This document shows, piece by piece, positions 45,170 to 54,221 of a DNA stretch of 64,000 nt (its first letter is position 1; each line of letters begins with the position of its first letter). Source of the stretch: Rhodovibrionaceae bacterium (GTDB lineage: Bacteria; Pseudomonadota; Alphaproteobacteria; Kiloniellales; DSM-21159); NCBI GenBank assembly GCA_028279885.1, contig JANQMX010000004.1:31496-95495 (forward strand), written 5' to 3'. A model generated the notes under the pieces. That model was given only the letters and a program-made list of their open reading frames with translations, had not been told where the DNA came from and searched no databases. Both the position numbers and the translations under genes were made by a program.

Positions 45170-45934
45170 CTACTCTTCGAACACGAAGTCGATGGTGAGG
45201 TTCTGCGCGCCTTCCGGTGCCGCAACCGAGGTCTCGAAGATCAAGCTGCTGGCCCCAGCCAAGGTCTCGGCACCGGCCTGAAAATCCCAGCCAACCAGCT
45301 CTTCGCCCGCCCCGTCCAGGATCAGCCCGCGCATCGGCGGAATGCTGTGGGGCTCCTCGGAGGTGTTCTCGATCGTGCCGGTGATGAGATAGCGACGCTC
45401 GCCATCCACATTGCGGATGATCGACCTGACGTCACGGATCGCCAGCGGCGGCGGTCCCTCCGCCTCGACCAGGCCCAGTCGCTCGTAAATCGGCGCCGCG
45501 GCAGGATAGTTCGCAACGATCCAGTCCTGCTTGTACCAGGCCGCCGCGACCGCGCCGACAACGACAACAAGCAGCAGCAGCCACAGCGCGGTCGCCAAGC
45601 CCGATCCGGACTTGCGATTGGCGGCGGCTTCCGCCTCGAAGCTCGGACGGTCAGACAGGAGATCGCCACCGATCGGCGGCGGCGTGTCGATCTCGCCGCC
45701 GGCCCCAAGGACCTCCGGACGAATGGACGGGTTTTCTTCGCCCTCCGCGTCGTCGGTCTTCGTTGCGCTATCAGCCGCCGACTCGTCTTGCGCGCCGCTT
45801 TCCGGCTCCGCTCCAGCAGGTGCCTGGTGCCACATATGCCCGCACTTGCTGCAACGAACCTTTCGTCCGCCTTCGCCGATGGCGCCGTCAGGAATGCGAA
45901 AGCGCGTGGCACAATTCGGGCAAGAGACGTCCAT
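45170..45934 (-). CDS. Zinc-ribbon, DUF3426-domain membrane protein
   Basis: A 254-residue protein starting with an MJ0042-type zinc ribbon, CPNCATRFRIPDGAIG and KVRCSKCGHMWHQ (two CxxC pairs). An acidic linker (35-95) leads to one membrane segment near residues 112-133 (LATALWLLLLVVVVGAVAAA) and a C-terminal DUF3426 domain (about 150-250) with IRDVRSIIRNVDGERRYLIT. The zinc ribbon is cytoplasmic and the DUF3426 domain periplasmic. It lies divergent from ftsE and 4 bp ahead of cpdR. Function unknown. Confidence 0.88.
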   Translation of the reverse strand: MDVSCPNCATRFRIPDGAIGEGGRKVRCSKCGHMWHQAPAGAEPESGAQDESAADSATKTDDAEGEENPSIRPEVLGAGGEIDTPPPIGGDLLSDRPSFEAEAAANRKSGSGLATALWLLLLVVVVGAVAAAWYKQDWIVANYPAAAPIYERLGLVEAEGPPPLAIRDVRSIIRNVDGERRYLITGTIENTSEEPHSIPPMRGLILDGAGEELVGWDFQAGAETLAGASSLIFETSVAAPEGAQNLTIDFVFEE

Positions 45935-46090
45935 GAAATATCAACGTCCTGGTAAATTAACGAATCCGACTTATAAGCACTGGCCCGACGCCGAAGCAAG
46001 CGCAAGGCAGCCGGGGCTCTCGCTTTACCTGGCTGATCCGAAATGCCATCTTGCGGTTCTCCAACGCAACGAATCGGGAGCGAAAGGGGC

Positions 46091-46792
46091 GTGGTTCGTC
46101 TCGAAGGGGTCTCACTGCGCTATCGGGAAGGCCCCGAGGTCTTGCATGGAATCGACTTGGAGTTGGAGCCTGGGTCATTCCACTTCCTTCTCGGGCCCAG
46201 CGGCGCGGGAAAATCCTCGCTTATGCGCTGCATCTACATGGCCAACAAGCCGACAAAAGGGCGCGTCATGCTGTTCGGCCGCGATGTTCAGACGCTCGAC
46301 CGTGACGAGCAGGCCTTGATGCGGCGGCGAATCGGCGTGGTGTTTCAGGACTTCCGCCTGCTGCCTCATCTCAATGCCTTCGAGAACGTCGCCCTGCCCC
46401 TGCGCCTGTCCGGCGAATCCAGCCGGGCGCTGGACTCCAAGGTTGCCGAGCTCATGCGCTGGGTCGGTCTGGCGGACTGTCTCGAAGCCTATCCGGCAAC
46501 CCTGTCGGGCGGCCAGCAACAGCGCGTCGCGATCGCCAGAGCGGTGATCGGCCGGCCGAGCCTGCTGGTCGCCGACGAGCCGACGGGCAACGTCGACGAA
46601 CGCCTCGCCATGCGCCTGCTGTTCCTGTTTCAGGAGCTCAATCGGAACGGCACCACGGTCTTCATCGCAACCCACAACCAGGCCCTGGTGCAGCGCTTTC
46701 CCTATCCCTTCTATCGCATCGACGACGGTTTGCTGAGCCAAGGCCGGCGCAGCGCGGCCAGCCCGGCCGCGGCCGGAGCCGCCGGCGGATGA
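46091..46792 (+). CDS. ftsE: Cell division ATP-binding protein FtsE
   Basis: ABC ATPase that with FtsX regulates septal peptidoglycan hydrolases. About 233 residues from GTG 46091, favoured by AAAGGGG just upstream; an ATG at 46043 would add 16 residues not seen in the family. Walker A is [13 protein letters not shown], the signature [15 protein letters not shown], Walker [16 protein letters not shown] and the H loop [12 protein letters not shown]. It overlaps ftsX by 4 bp (ATGA, 46789-46792) and starts a four-gene operon to plsC. Confidence 0.95.
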   Translation: MVRLEGVSLRYREGPEVLHGIDLELEPGSFHFLLGPSGAGKSSLMRCIYMANKPTKGRVMLFGRDVQTLDRDEQALMRRRIGVVFQDFRLLPHLNAFENVALPLRLSGESSRALDSKVAELMRWVGLADCLEAYPATLSGGQQQRVAIARAVIGRPSLLVADEPTGNVDERLAMRLLFLFQELNRNGTTVFIATHNQALVQRFPYPFYRIDDGLLSQGRRSAASPAAAGAAGG

Positions 46793-47682
46793 CCGGGACG
46801 CCGCCGCTGCAGCTTCCTCTCGGCCGCGAGCGGGCCGTGCGGTTCCTGCCCTGGCTGATCGGGTTCATGACCTTTCTCGCCACACTCTCGCTTGCGGCCG
46901 CCTTGTTGGTGAACGCCCTGGCAGAGCGCTGGGACCAGGGCCTGGAGGGACGGCTGACCATCCAGGTGCCCCGTGTCGAGCCGCCGGACCCGGTGGAGGA
47001 TGAAAGGCGCCTCGACGACGTGCTCAAGGTGCTGACCGAGACACGGGGCCTGCGCGAGGCGGAGGTGCTGGACGACTCGGGCATGGCCAGCATCCTGGCG
47101 CCCTGGATTGACGACCCGACGCTGATTGCCGAGCTTCGCTTTCCCGTTCTTATCGCGGTGACCTTGGACAGCGGCGAGCTTTCGGACGACGTGTTGCAAG
47201 AGCTGAGCCAACGGCTCGAAAGCCTTGCGCCCGGCACCTACGTCGACACCCATCGGCGCTGGCTGATTGGCCCGATTCGGCTGGCCGACTCGATCGAGCT
47301 GGTCGCCGCGGTGGTCTTGTTCATGGTGATGGCCGCCGCGGTGCTTGCCGTCATCTTCGTGACGCAGACCAGCCTCACCATCCACCGCAGTGTCATTGAA
47401 CTGCTGCATCTCATGGGCGCCCGAGACCGTTACATAGCCGTCCAGTTTCAGAACTATTCCCTGCGCGCAGCCCTGTTCGGCGCGCTTGCCGGGCTGCTCG
47501 GAGCCGGGCTGACGATCACCGCGATAAGCTATGCCGTGGTGGCCGCCGATCAGAGCTTCGCACAGCCGTTTCAAGTCGGCCTGAGTGCCTGGTTGCCGGT
47601 CGCAGCGCTCCCGCTGGCCTTCGCCGCCGTCGCCGCGGTGACGGCACGCTTTACGGTGCTGCGTCACCTCGCGCGCCTATAA
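46789..47682 (+). CDS. ftsX: Cell division protein FtsX
   Basis: Membrane partner of FtsE. The 297-residue protein has four membrane segments: one at about 20-42, a periplasmic loop of about 120 residues (RLTIQVPRVEPPDPVEDERR and onwards), then three C-terminal segments from about 165, with the FtsX motif VIELLHLMGARDRYIAVQF between the second and third. The periplasmic loop would contact an amidase activator. It is translationally coupled to ftsE. Confidence 0.94.
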   Translation: MTGTPPLQLPLGRERAVRFLPWLIGFMTFLATLSLAAALLVNALAERWDQGLEGRLTIQVPRVEPPDPVEDERRLDDVLKVLTETRGLREAEVLDDSGMASILAPWIDDPTLIAELRFPVLIAVTLDSGELSDDVLQELSQRLESLAPGTYVDTHRRWLIGPIRLADSIELVAAVVLFMVMAAAVLAVIFVTQTSLTIHRSVIELLHLMGARDRYIAVQFQNYSLRAALFGALAGLLGAGLTITAISYAVVAADQSFAQPFQVGLSAWLPVAALPLAFAAVAAVTARFTVLRHLARL

Positions 47683-47698
47683 CCGGGTCGCAGGGGTC

Positions 47699-48328
47699 AT
47701 GGCGACCTATACGAGAAGACGGAAGCGCCGCCGCCTTGTGCCGGTCCTGCTGCTTCTCGCCGCCGCCTACCTCGGCGGACTCTATTGGTTCGTTCAGAGC
47801 ATTCCGTGGCAGCGGCCGGACGGCCAGGGACCGCCGACCGACGCCATCGTGGTGCTGACCGGCGCCGTCGGCCGCATCCCCGAAGGCCTCGACCTGCTGG
47901 ACAAGGAACGCGGGCGGAAGCTGTTCATTTCCGGAGTCTATCGCGGCGTCGAGGTGCAGCAGCTGCTGCAGATGGCCCAACGTCAGCCGGACGAGATGCT
48001 CTGCTGCATCACGCTTGGCTACGAAGCGCAGGATACCGTCGGCAACGCCGAAGAGACCGCCGCCTGGATCACGGCGAACGACTTCAATTCCTTCACCCTT
48101 GTCACCTCGGCCCAGCACATGCCGCGCAGCCTGCTGCTGTTCCACCATGCCCTGCCGGACAGCACCATTGTCCCCCACCCCGTCTATCGCCAGCAGGGAG
48201 AGCACAGCCTGATCGGCTACTGGGCGCGCTCGGCCGATGACGTGTTTCAGGAGTACAACAAGTTCCTCCTGACCCGTCTGCGCCTGTTCTTCGTCGAGTT
48301 GCTGGATGCCATGCCGGCACAGACATGA
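47699..48328 (+). CDS. YdcF family protein (DUF218)
   Basis: A 209-residue protein with one N-terminal membrane anchor (VPVLLLLAAAYLGGLYWFV) and a DUF218 domain. The domain shows TDAIVVLTGAVGRIPEGLDL, KLFISGVYRGVEVQQLL and SFTLVTSAQHMPRSLLLFHH, the pattern of ElyC/SanA/YdcF proteins. ElyC affects envelope integrity and undecaprenyl-linked precursors in E. coli, so a role in the cell envelope would suit its place between ftsX and plsC; this is inference. Confidence 0.88.
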   Translation: MATYTRRRKRRRLVPVLLLLAAAYLGGLYWFVQSIPWQRPDGQGPPTDAIVVLTGAVGRIPEGLDLLDKERGRKLFISGVYRGVEVQQLLQMAQRQPDEMLCCITLGYEAQDTVGNAEETAAWITANDFNSFTLVTSAQHMPRSLLLFHHALPDSTIVPHPVYRQQGEHSLIGYWARSADDVFQEYNKFLLTRLRLFFVELLDAMPAQT

Positions 48329-49056
48329 CCTTTCTCCGCTCCCTGCTCTTCAACTTCTATTTCTACCTGCTGACGACGGTGATGGCGCTCGCCGGCCTGC
48401 CGCTTCTGGCCATGCCCTGGCGCTGGATCATGCGCTACAGCCGCCTCTGGACGCAGCTGGTCTTGCTCGGCCTCAAGCTGATCTGCCGCCTCGACTACCG
48501 CTTTATCGGTCGCGAGCGGTTGCCGGACGGCCCCTGCCTGATCGCCTGCAAGCATCAGTCGGCCTGGGAGACCATGGTGCTGCCCAACATCGCGCTGCGC
48601 TTCGCAGCCTGCGTGATGAAGCGGGAACTGCTCCTGCTGCCGATATTTGGCTGGTATCTGCAACGCAGCGGCCAGATTCCCATCGACCGGCGTGGCGGCG
48701 CCAAGGCGCTGAAGGACATGCTGGCCAAGGCCAAGAAGACGGTCGAAGACGACCGGCCGATCGTGATCTTTCCCGAGGGCACGCGCACCGCCCCTGGGCA
48801 GCAGCGGCCCTATCACGTCGGCGTCGCCGCGCTTTACAAGTCGCTCAAGGTGCCGGTCGTTCCGGTCGCACTCAATTCCGGGCTGTTCTGGAGTCGTCAG
48901 GCCTTCCACAAGCGCGCCGGCACCATCACGGTGGAGTTTCTGCCCCCGATTCCGCCCGGCCTGTCGCGCGACGCCTTCATGACCGAGCTTAGGGATCGTA
49001 TCGAGAGCGCGAGCGATAGGCTGGCGCAGGAGGTAAAGAGGGAGAGCGCCGCTTAG
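48325..49056 (+). CDS. plsC: 1-acyl-sn-glycerol-3-phosphate acyltransferase
   Basis: Second acylation in phospholipid synthesis, giving phosphatidic acid at the inner membrane. The 243-residue protein has N-terminal hydrophobic segments and the acyltransferase motifs CKHQSAWETMVLP (catalytic His; the HxxxxD motif carries Glu in place of Asp) near 75, PIDRRGGAKALKDML near 120, and the phosphate-binding VIFPEGTRTAPGQQ near 150. It overlaps the YdcF gene by 4 bp and ends the ftsE operon. The stop is 18 bp from the convergent restriction gene. Confidence 0.93.
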   Translation: MTFLRSLLFNFYFYLLTTVMALAGLPLLAMPWRWIMRYSRLWTQLVLLGLKLICRLDYRFIGRERLPDGPCLIACKHQSAWETMVLPNIALRFAACVMKRELLLLPIFGWYLQRSGQIPIDRRGGAKALKDMLAKAKKTVEDDRPIVIFPEGTRTAPGQQRPYHVGVAALYKSLKVPVVPVALNSGLFWSRQAFHKRAGTITVEFLPPIPPGLSRDAFMTELRDRIESASDRLAQEVKRESAA

Positions 49057-49074
49057 GTAGCCAGTCGGCTCAGG

Positions 49075-49812
49075 TCATCCACTGGTGGATACCAAGCAGC
49101 CACTTTTGTATTCATAGAAGTCGGGATTGCGGATTGCAGCGACCTTCAACAGCTCATCTATTGCATCGTTCATCGCTACTTCCTTCTCAGGTTCTCCGAC
49201 GAGATACGTCCCAAAGTTCGCGTGCTTTGACGATGCGTCTAGCAGGACAATGTAGAGGCGCTCATATTGCTCATCCCGACCGCCGGGATCATCACGCCCT
49301 GTAAACAACTGAAGGCGAGTGTGCGCGTTCAGAAAAGTCGAACGGCGACGCTCAGTGCCATCCGATGCGGCTCCGTGATCGAGAAAGAAAAGCCCGCCAA
49401 GAACAGCGTAAGGAAAACGACGGTGTAGCGTGACGGCTTCGAACAACATATCACCGCGCCTGTTCGTGAGATTCTTCTGAAAGTTCCTTGTGCGATTGTC
49501 GCGGAAGTTGATTGTTTTGATGGAAACGCCAAGCAAGAGTCCAGCTTCCTCCGTCGCCCATGTCACATCGACTTTCTTCGCGCCGATTCCACCTGCCATT
49601 CGTCGCTCTGCGCCTGACTTATCGCTCTCACTCGGTGGTGCTGGGCGTGCATCACTCAAGCCCCGCTCTCTAAGTTGTTCAGCGATGGCGAGAGCGACGA
49701 CGTTCGAGATCTTTTCGCTGTAAGCCTTCTTTTCCGGTGTGCTGGCGGAATCGGGGGGCTTATCGCCCGCCGACATCAAGGCTGCTTGAAGAAGGTCATC
49801 CACTCTCGCCAC
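49075..49812 (-). CDS. Putative restriction endonuclease partner of the adjacent DNA methylase
   Basis: A 245-residue protein starting at GTG 49812 and overlapping the methylase stop by 17 bp, so the two are translated together. It has no signal or membrane segment. The centre reads GAKKVDVTWATEEAGLLLGV then SIKTINFRDNRTRNFQKNL; the Asp followed by a strand with S-x-K could be a degenerate PD-(D/E)xK metal site with Ser in the acidic position. A further conserved-looking stretch is NRRGDMLFEAVTLHRRFPYA. The nuclease role is inferred from gene partnership and this pattern; I cannot name the family. Confidence 0.6.
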   Translation of the reverse strand: MARVDDLLQAALMSAGDKPPDSASTPEKKAYSEKISNVVALAIAEQLRERGLSDARPAPPSESDKSGAERRMAGGIGAKKVDVTWATEEAGLLLGVSIKTINFRDNRTRNFQKNLTNRRGDMLFEAVTLHRRFPYAVLGGLFFLDHGAASDGTERRRSTFLNAHTRLQLFTGRDDPGGRDEQYERLYIVLLDASSKHANFGTYLVGEPEKEVAMNDAIDELLKVAAIRNPDFYEYKSGCLVSTSG

Positions 49813-51427
49813 TCTTTCCCCGTGCGCGGCGACGCTGGAAAAGCATCTCTCTCGCCAGTCTCAGTGCCTTTAGATCACTCTTCGGAACTTTCGCCAAGAT
49901 TACTCGGTCGACTGCACCTACTGCTTCAGTCAGATCGCCTCTACGAAGCGAACTTGCCAGTTGCGGCTTGATACTCCGCAACGCTGTCTCGACGTCCTTG
50001 ATCAGGTCAAGCGAAGGGATAGGCAGCTTGTCTGCCTCGCGCGGTTCCATCTTCAATAAACCACCACCGTAGGCTCGTCCGACGATTTCGCTGCCCAACA
50101 GCGTCACACTATTAAGACATGCGATGGGAAGAACGTCGCGACCGAGCTGCTGCCTTCCCGGTGGAAGGCGAATACCATAAACTGAGTTGAGGATATGGCT
50201 CTGCGCTGCATTACTCACCAACCGAGGCCGGTCATGGTTCATATAGGTCAAAAACAGGTCCGGTACTTCAACCAGAGGAACTCGCCACCAGGGGCGGCGA
50301 ACGCGACACTTATAGGCTTTCGCAACCCCCATCTGCTCGCCAGCCTCGATGTATCGCTGCGCTGCGTCGGACAACTCGTCGCTAGGATAGAAAAGAAGGC
50401 AGCGCGCGCCCTCTTTCAACAGTTGCTCCCAGATCGTTTCGGTAAAGTTGAGGCCTTGTAGGTGCCGCGTACCTGGTGGAGATATGCGGGTTAAGTCGTC
50501 CTCGCCAAGCCGGTGCTCCAGCGCCTCGGCTTTGGTCAACGAGAAGTACTTGTTGTTCCCAGTCACAGCACCGAGATACGCACCTCCCCAATCCCCCAAT
50601 TCCTCAAATTGCTCATCGGCAAGCGCCTGGTAGATCGTGAACGCGTCCTGGGCCACGAGTACAGGCGTCCACTTTTCCTGACCGGGATCGTGTGAAACCC
50701 AAGTTGCAGATTCAGCCGAAGCTAGCGACTGCACATCTTTCGCTTGATGCACCTCTAGGCATTGAGCACCACCTGTGCCTTCTGCCAACAGCAAAACAAC
50801 TTCTTCGAGCACACCCGGAAACACCCGCTCTTCAAACATGATCAATCGAACACGGGCGAAGCGGCGAAGCAGAAATCTCCTCACTTCCTGTGCGTAGTTG
50901 ACACTCAGGAGTTCTGCTGGAAGCACAAGCGCAAGACGCCCGTCTGGCCTCAGATGGCTCGCAGCTTTCACCACGAAAGCCGCCCAGGAACTTGCAAGAC
51001 CTGAGAGGCGCACCCCTTGCGCTAGAGCTGCCTCAAGGCCTCGCGCCCGCGCCTCACCAGAGAAATTCTGATAGCGGACAAAGGGAGGATTGCCGATGAC
51101 AGCTGAGTACGTGATGGGTGGTTCATGTGTGAAGAAATCGCCGACCGAAACACACGCATCAAAGTTTGCGTCTTGCATCTGTCGTTTGGCCCTACGCGCA
51201 GACTCACCGTAAATCTCCACTCCATGGAGTTGCTCACCCCAAAAGAGCGGTTTTGCGCCAAGGTCGTTCAGACGCCCCCCCGCCGCCAACAGGAAACTCG
51301 CTTCCCCACATGAGGGTTCTAGGACGGTGTCGTCACGAGAGCGAATGGCCCAGTTCACAAGATAGGTTGCAATCTCGGGGGGCGTGAAGAATGCACCTCG
51401 GCTCTTTTTGAGTTGGTCAGTATCCAC
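49796..51427 (-). CDS. Adenine-specific DNA methyltransferase (TaqI/Eco57I-like)
   Basis: A 543-residue N6-adenine methylase of the gamma class. Early motif X-like RGAFFTPPEIATYLVNWA leads to the SAM site VLEPSCGEASFLLAAGG near 38 and the catalytic NPPF in YSAVIGNPPFVRYQNF near 115. Residues about 250-540 form a target-recognition region of the TaqI type, with LGAVTGNNKYFSLTKAEA. No nuclease domain is fused; the downstream overlapping gene is the likely nuclease. Composition is visibly lower in GC than both flanks, consistent with horizontal transfer. Confidence 0.88.
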   Translation of the reverse strand: MDTDQLKKSRGAFFTPPEIATYLVNWAIRSRDDTVLEPSCGEASFLLAAGGRLNDLGAKPLFWGEQLHGVEIYGESARRAKRQMQDANFDACVSVGDFFTHEPPITYSAVIGNPPFVRYQNFSGEARARGLEAALAQGVRLSGLASSWAAFVVKAASHLRPDGRLALVLPAELLSVNYAQEVRRFLLRRFARVRLIMFEERVFPGVLEEVVLLLAEGTGGAQCLEVHQAKDVQSLASAESATWVSHDPGQEKWTPVLVAQDAFTIYQALADEQFEELGDWGGAYLGAVTGNNKYFSLTKAEALEHRLGEDDLTRISPPGTRHLQGLNFTETIWEQLLKEGARCLLFYPSDELSDAAQRYIEAGEQMGVAKAYKCRVRRPWWRVPLVEVPDLFLTYMNHDRPRLVSNAAQSHILNSVYGIRLPPGRQQLGRDVLPIACLNSVTLLGSEIVGRAYGGGLLKMEPREADKLPIPSLDLIKDVETALRSIKPQLASSLRRGDLTEAVGAVDRVILAKVPKSDLKALRLAREMLFQRRRARGKSGESG

Positions 51428-51656
51428 TATGCCCCCTAGCCGAAGCGAATCGCCTCGCTTTAGTTACCCTGCCATGGCATCGAGACGGTGCCAATCAAGA
51501 CATAGTATCGTTCTTTTTTTGTTCTTACCAGAAATTTGATAAACTTGCTTGGCGTTGGTTGCTTGCTGGACCAATGTGCGACGGATAAGACACTCCCCCA
51601 TTCTCAGATACATGAATGACTATGTTATGCTGTGAGGTAGCAAGAGCTTCGAAGCC

Positions 51657-53960
51657 ATGAGCGCGCTTTCGCCGCTGTCCCAGCAGATTTGGGACATGAA
51701 GTACCGCCTGAAGGACGATGAGGGCCGCCCGCTGGAGGCCGACATCGACGCGACCTGGCGCCGAGTCGCCAAGGCGCTGGCCGCCGTCGAGGCGGACCCA
51801 GGGGCCTGGGAAGACTGCTTTTACGAGGCCTTGCGCGACTTCGCCTTCCTGCCTGCCGGCCGCATCCTTTCGGGCGCCGGCGTCAATCGCCGGGTGACGC
51901 TGTTCAACTGCTTCGTCATGGGCCGCATTCCCGACGACATGTCGGGGATCTTCGAGCACCTGAGGGAGGCCTCGCTGACCCTGCAGGCCGGCGGTGGCAT
52001 CGGCTACGATTTCTCGACCCTGCGGCCGAAAGGCGCCCTGGTGCGCGGGGTCGGCGCCGACGCCTCGGGGCCGCTCAGCTTCATGGACGTCTGGGACGCC
52101 ATGTGCCAGACGATCATGTCCGCCGGCTCCCGGCGCGGTGCCATGATGGCAACCCTGCGCTGCGATCACCCGGATATCGAGGACTTCGTCCGCGCGAAGC
52201 GGGAAGCCGGTCGGCTGACCAACTTCAATCTCTCGGTTCTGGTGACCGACGCCTTCATCCAGGCCATCCGGGACGACGCCGACTGGCCGCTGGTGTTCGA
52301 GGGCGAGACCTACCGCACCCTCAAGGCCAAAGACCTTTGGGACGCCATCATGCAGGCGACCTACGAGGCTTCCGAGCCCGGCGTGATCTTCATCGACCGC
52401 ATCAACGCGCGCAACAATCTGACCTACTGCGAGACGATACACGCGACCAACCCCTGCGGTGAGCAACCCTTGCCGCCCTACGGCGCCTGCCTGCTTGGCT
52501 CGGTGAACCTCTTCAAGCTGGTGCGCGCGCCCTTCACGCCGGAGGCGCAGCTCGACATCGCCGGCCTGGAGAAGCTGGTTCAGCTGGCGGTGCGCATGCT
52601 GGACAACGCGATCGACGCCTCGCGTTTCCCGCTCGAGGCGCAAGAGATCGAAGCCGAGGACAAGCGGCGCATCGGCCTTGGCGTCACCGGCTTGGCCGAT
52701 GCCCTCATCGCCTGCGGCCTCACCTACGGCAGCGAGGAGGCGGTGACCGAGGTCAAGCGCTGGATGAAGGCCTTCCGCGACAGCGCCTACCACGCCTCGA
52801 GCGATCTTGCGGCGGAGAAGGGCCGCTTCCCGCTCTACGACGAGAAGGCCTTCCTGGCGGCCCGCGACGTCGCCGCGCTGGATGAGCCCTTGCGCGAGAA
52901 AATCGCCCAGCAAGGCATGCGCAACGGCCTGGTCACCTCGATCGCGCCGACCGGCACCATCTCGCTGCTGGCGGGTAACCTCTCATCCGGCCTGGAGCCA
53001 GTCTTCGCCTTCGAATACACGCGCAACCTGCTGCGCCGCGACGGCAGCCGCGAGAAGATCTCGGTCAGCGACCCGGCGCTGGCGCTGTTCCGCCAGCTGC
53101 ACGGCGAGCAGGCCGCGCTGCCCGAGGCCTTCGTCGATACACAGGTGCTGCGGCCGGAGCATCACCTGGCCATGCAGGCGGCCGTGCAGGACTACATCGA
53201 CAGCTCGGTCTCCAAGACCATCAACCTGCCGAGTGACATCTCCTTCGAGGCTTTTCAGGACGTCTACCTCAAGGCCTATGAGCTGGGCTGCAAGGGCTGC
53301 ACCACCTATCGGCCGAGCGCGGTCCGCGGTTCCGTCCTCGAGACGACAACCCAGCTCCCGGCGCAGGTCGACAGGGCCGGTCCGGTGGTGCAGCTGACCG
53401 AGCCGCTCGACCGGCCGGAGACCCTGCCGGGGCGAACCTACAAGCTGCGCTGGCCGGGCAGCGACCACGCGATCTACATCACCATGAACGATATCGTTCA
53501 GGAGACGCCCGCCGGCCCGCGCATCCGGCCCTTCGAGATCTTCATCAACTCGAAGAACATGGAGCACTACGCCTGGACGGTGGCCCTGACGCGCATGATT
53601 TCGGCGGTCTTCCGCCGCGGCGGCGACGTCGCCTTCGTGGTCGAGGAGTTGAAGGCCGTCTTCGACCCGCGCGGCGGCGCCTGGATGGGCGGCGCCTACG
53701 TCCCCTCGCTGCTGGCCGCCATCGGCGACGTGATCGAGCGGCACATGCGGGAGATCGGCTTTCTGCCCAGCCCGCGCGAGGACGAGAGCCTGCCGCAGGC
53801 GCTTATCCAGCAGCAGCACGGCGGGACGCGGAGCGAAGGAAGCACAGGCGGTGTCGCGATGAGCCCGCCGAGCCAGTGCGCCCGCTGCGGCGCCGCAGCG
53901 GTCATCCACCAGGAGGGCTGCGATCTCTGCACCAACTGCGGCTACTCGCGATGCAGCTAG
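51657..53960 (+). CDS. nrdJ: Adenosylcobalamin-dependent ribonucleotide reductase (class II)
   Basis: Makes deoxyribonucleotides using an adenosylcobalamin radical, with or without oxygen. The 767-residue protein shows the catalytic barrel with PAGRILSGAGVNRRVTLFNC, TLQAGGGIGYDFSTLRPKGA, NPCGEQPLPPYGACLLGSVN and PTGTISLLAGNLSSGLEP. The C-terminal end carries a zinc-ribbon-like cysteine cluster (CARCGAA, then CDLCTNCGYSRC), which in class II enzymes helps re-reduce the active site. No cobalamin riboswitch was seen in the 229-bp upstream gap, which is AT-richer and holds only a possible TATGTTATGCT promoter stretch. Confidence 0.95.
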   Translation: MSALSPLSQQIWDMKYRLKDDEGRPLEADIDATWRRVAKALAAVEADPGAWEDCFYEALRDFAFLPAGRILSGAGVNRRVTLFNCFVMGRIPDDMSGIFEHLREASLTLQAGGGIGYDFSTLRPKGALVRGVGADASGPLSFMDVWDAMCQTIMSAGSRRGAMMATLRCDHPDIEDFVRAKREAGRLTNFNLSVLVTDAFIQAIRDDADWPLVFEGETYRTLKAKDLWDAIMQATYEASEPGVIFIDRINARNNLTYCETIHATNPCGEQPLPPYGACLLGSVNLFKLVRAPFTPEAQLDIAGLEKLVQLAVRMLDNAIDASRFPLEAQEIEAEDKRRIGLGVTGLADALIACGLTYGSEEAVTEVKRWMKAFRDSAYHASSDLAAEKGRFPLYDEKAFLAARDVAALDEPLREKIAQQGMRNGLVTSIAPTGTISLLAGNLSSGLEPVFAFEYTRNLLRRDGSREKISVSDPALALFRQLHGEQAALPEAFVDTQVLRPEHHLAMQAAVQDYIDSSVSKTINLPSDISFEAFQDVYLKAYELGCKGCTTYRPSAVRGSVLETTTQLPAQVDRAGPVVQLTEPLDRPETLPGRTYKLRWPGSDHAIYITMNDIVQETPAGPRIRPFEIFINSKNMEHYAWTVALTRMISAVFRRGGDVAFVVEELKAVFDPRGGAWMGGAYVPSLLAAIGDVIERHMREIGFLPSPREDESLPQALIQQQHGGTRSEGSTGGVAMSPPSQCARCGAAAVIHQEGCDLCTNCGYSRCS

Positions 53961-53975
53961 GACCGGAGCAACGGG

Positions 53976-54206
53976 ATGGCTAAGCGACGCCTCTGCAGGC
54001 GCTGCCACACCAAGCTGGAGATCGACCAGGAAACCTGCCCGGCCTGCGGCGAGCACAACCCCATTCCCAAGCCCTGGTACACACCGTTCCTAGGCTTCCT
54101 GATCATCATCATCCTCGGCTATTTCCTGATCGACTTCGGCGCCATCGCGGAGTTCTTCGGCCTGTCGGAAAGAGCTCCGGTCGTGGAAGAGAGCACCTCC
54201 GACTGA
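53976..54206 (+). CDS. Small zinc-ribbon membrane protein
   Basis: A 76-residue protein with two CxxC pairs (LCRRCHTKL and CPACGEHN) forming a zinc ribbon, then one membrane segment (FLGFLIIIILGYFLIDFGAI) and a short acidic tail. The N-terminus is probably cytoplasmic. GGAGCAACGGG precedes the ATG and the gap to nrdJ is 15 bp, so they are likely cotranscribed. I do not recognise a function; a link to the reductase is only positional. Confidence 0.72.
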   Translation: MAKRRLCRRCHTKLEIDQETCPACGEHNPIPKPWYTPFLGFLIIIILGYFLIDFGAIAEFFGLSERAPVVEESTSD

Positions 54207-54221
54207 AGCGCCGCGCTCGCT

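Noticed and set aside
45935..46090. CtrA binding site between DUF3426 and ftsE
   Set aside because: A TTAA is present but the second TTAA at the required 7-bp spacing is missing.
51428..51656. Cobalamin riboswitch upstream of nrdJ
   Set aside because: No B12-box-like GCCACTG sequence is seen and the gap is short and AT-rich compared with typical cobalamin leaders.
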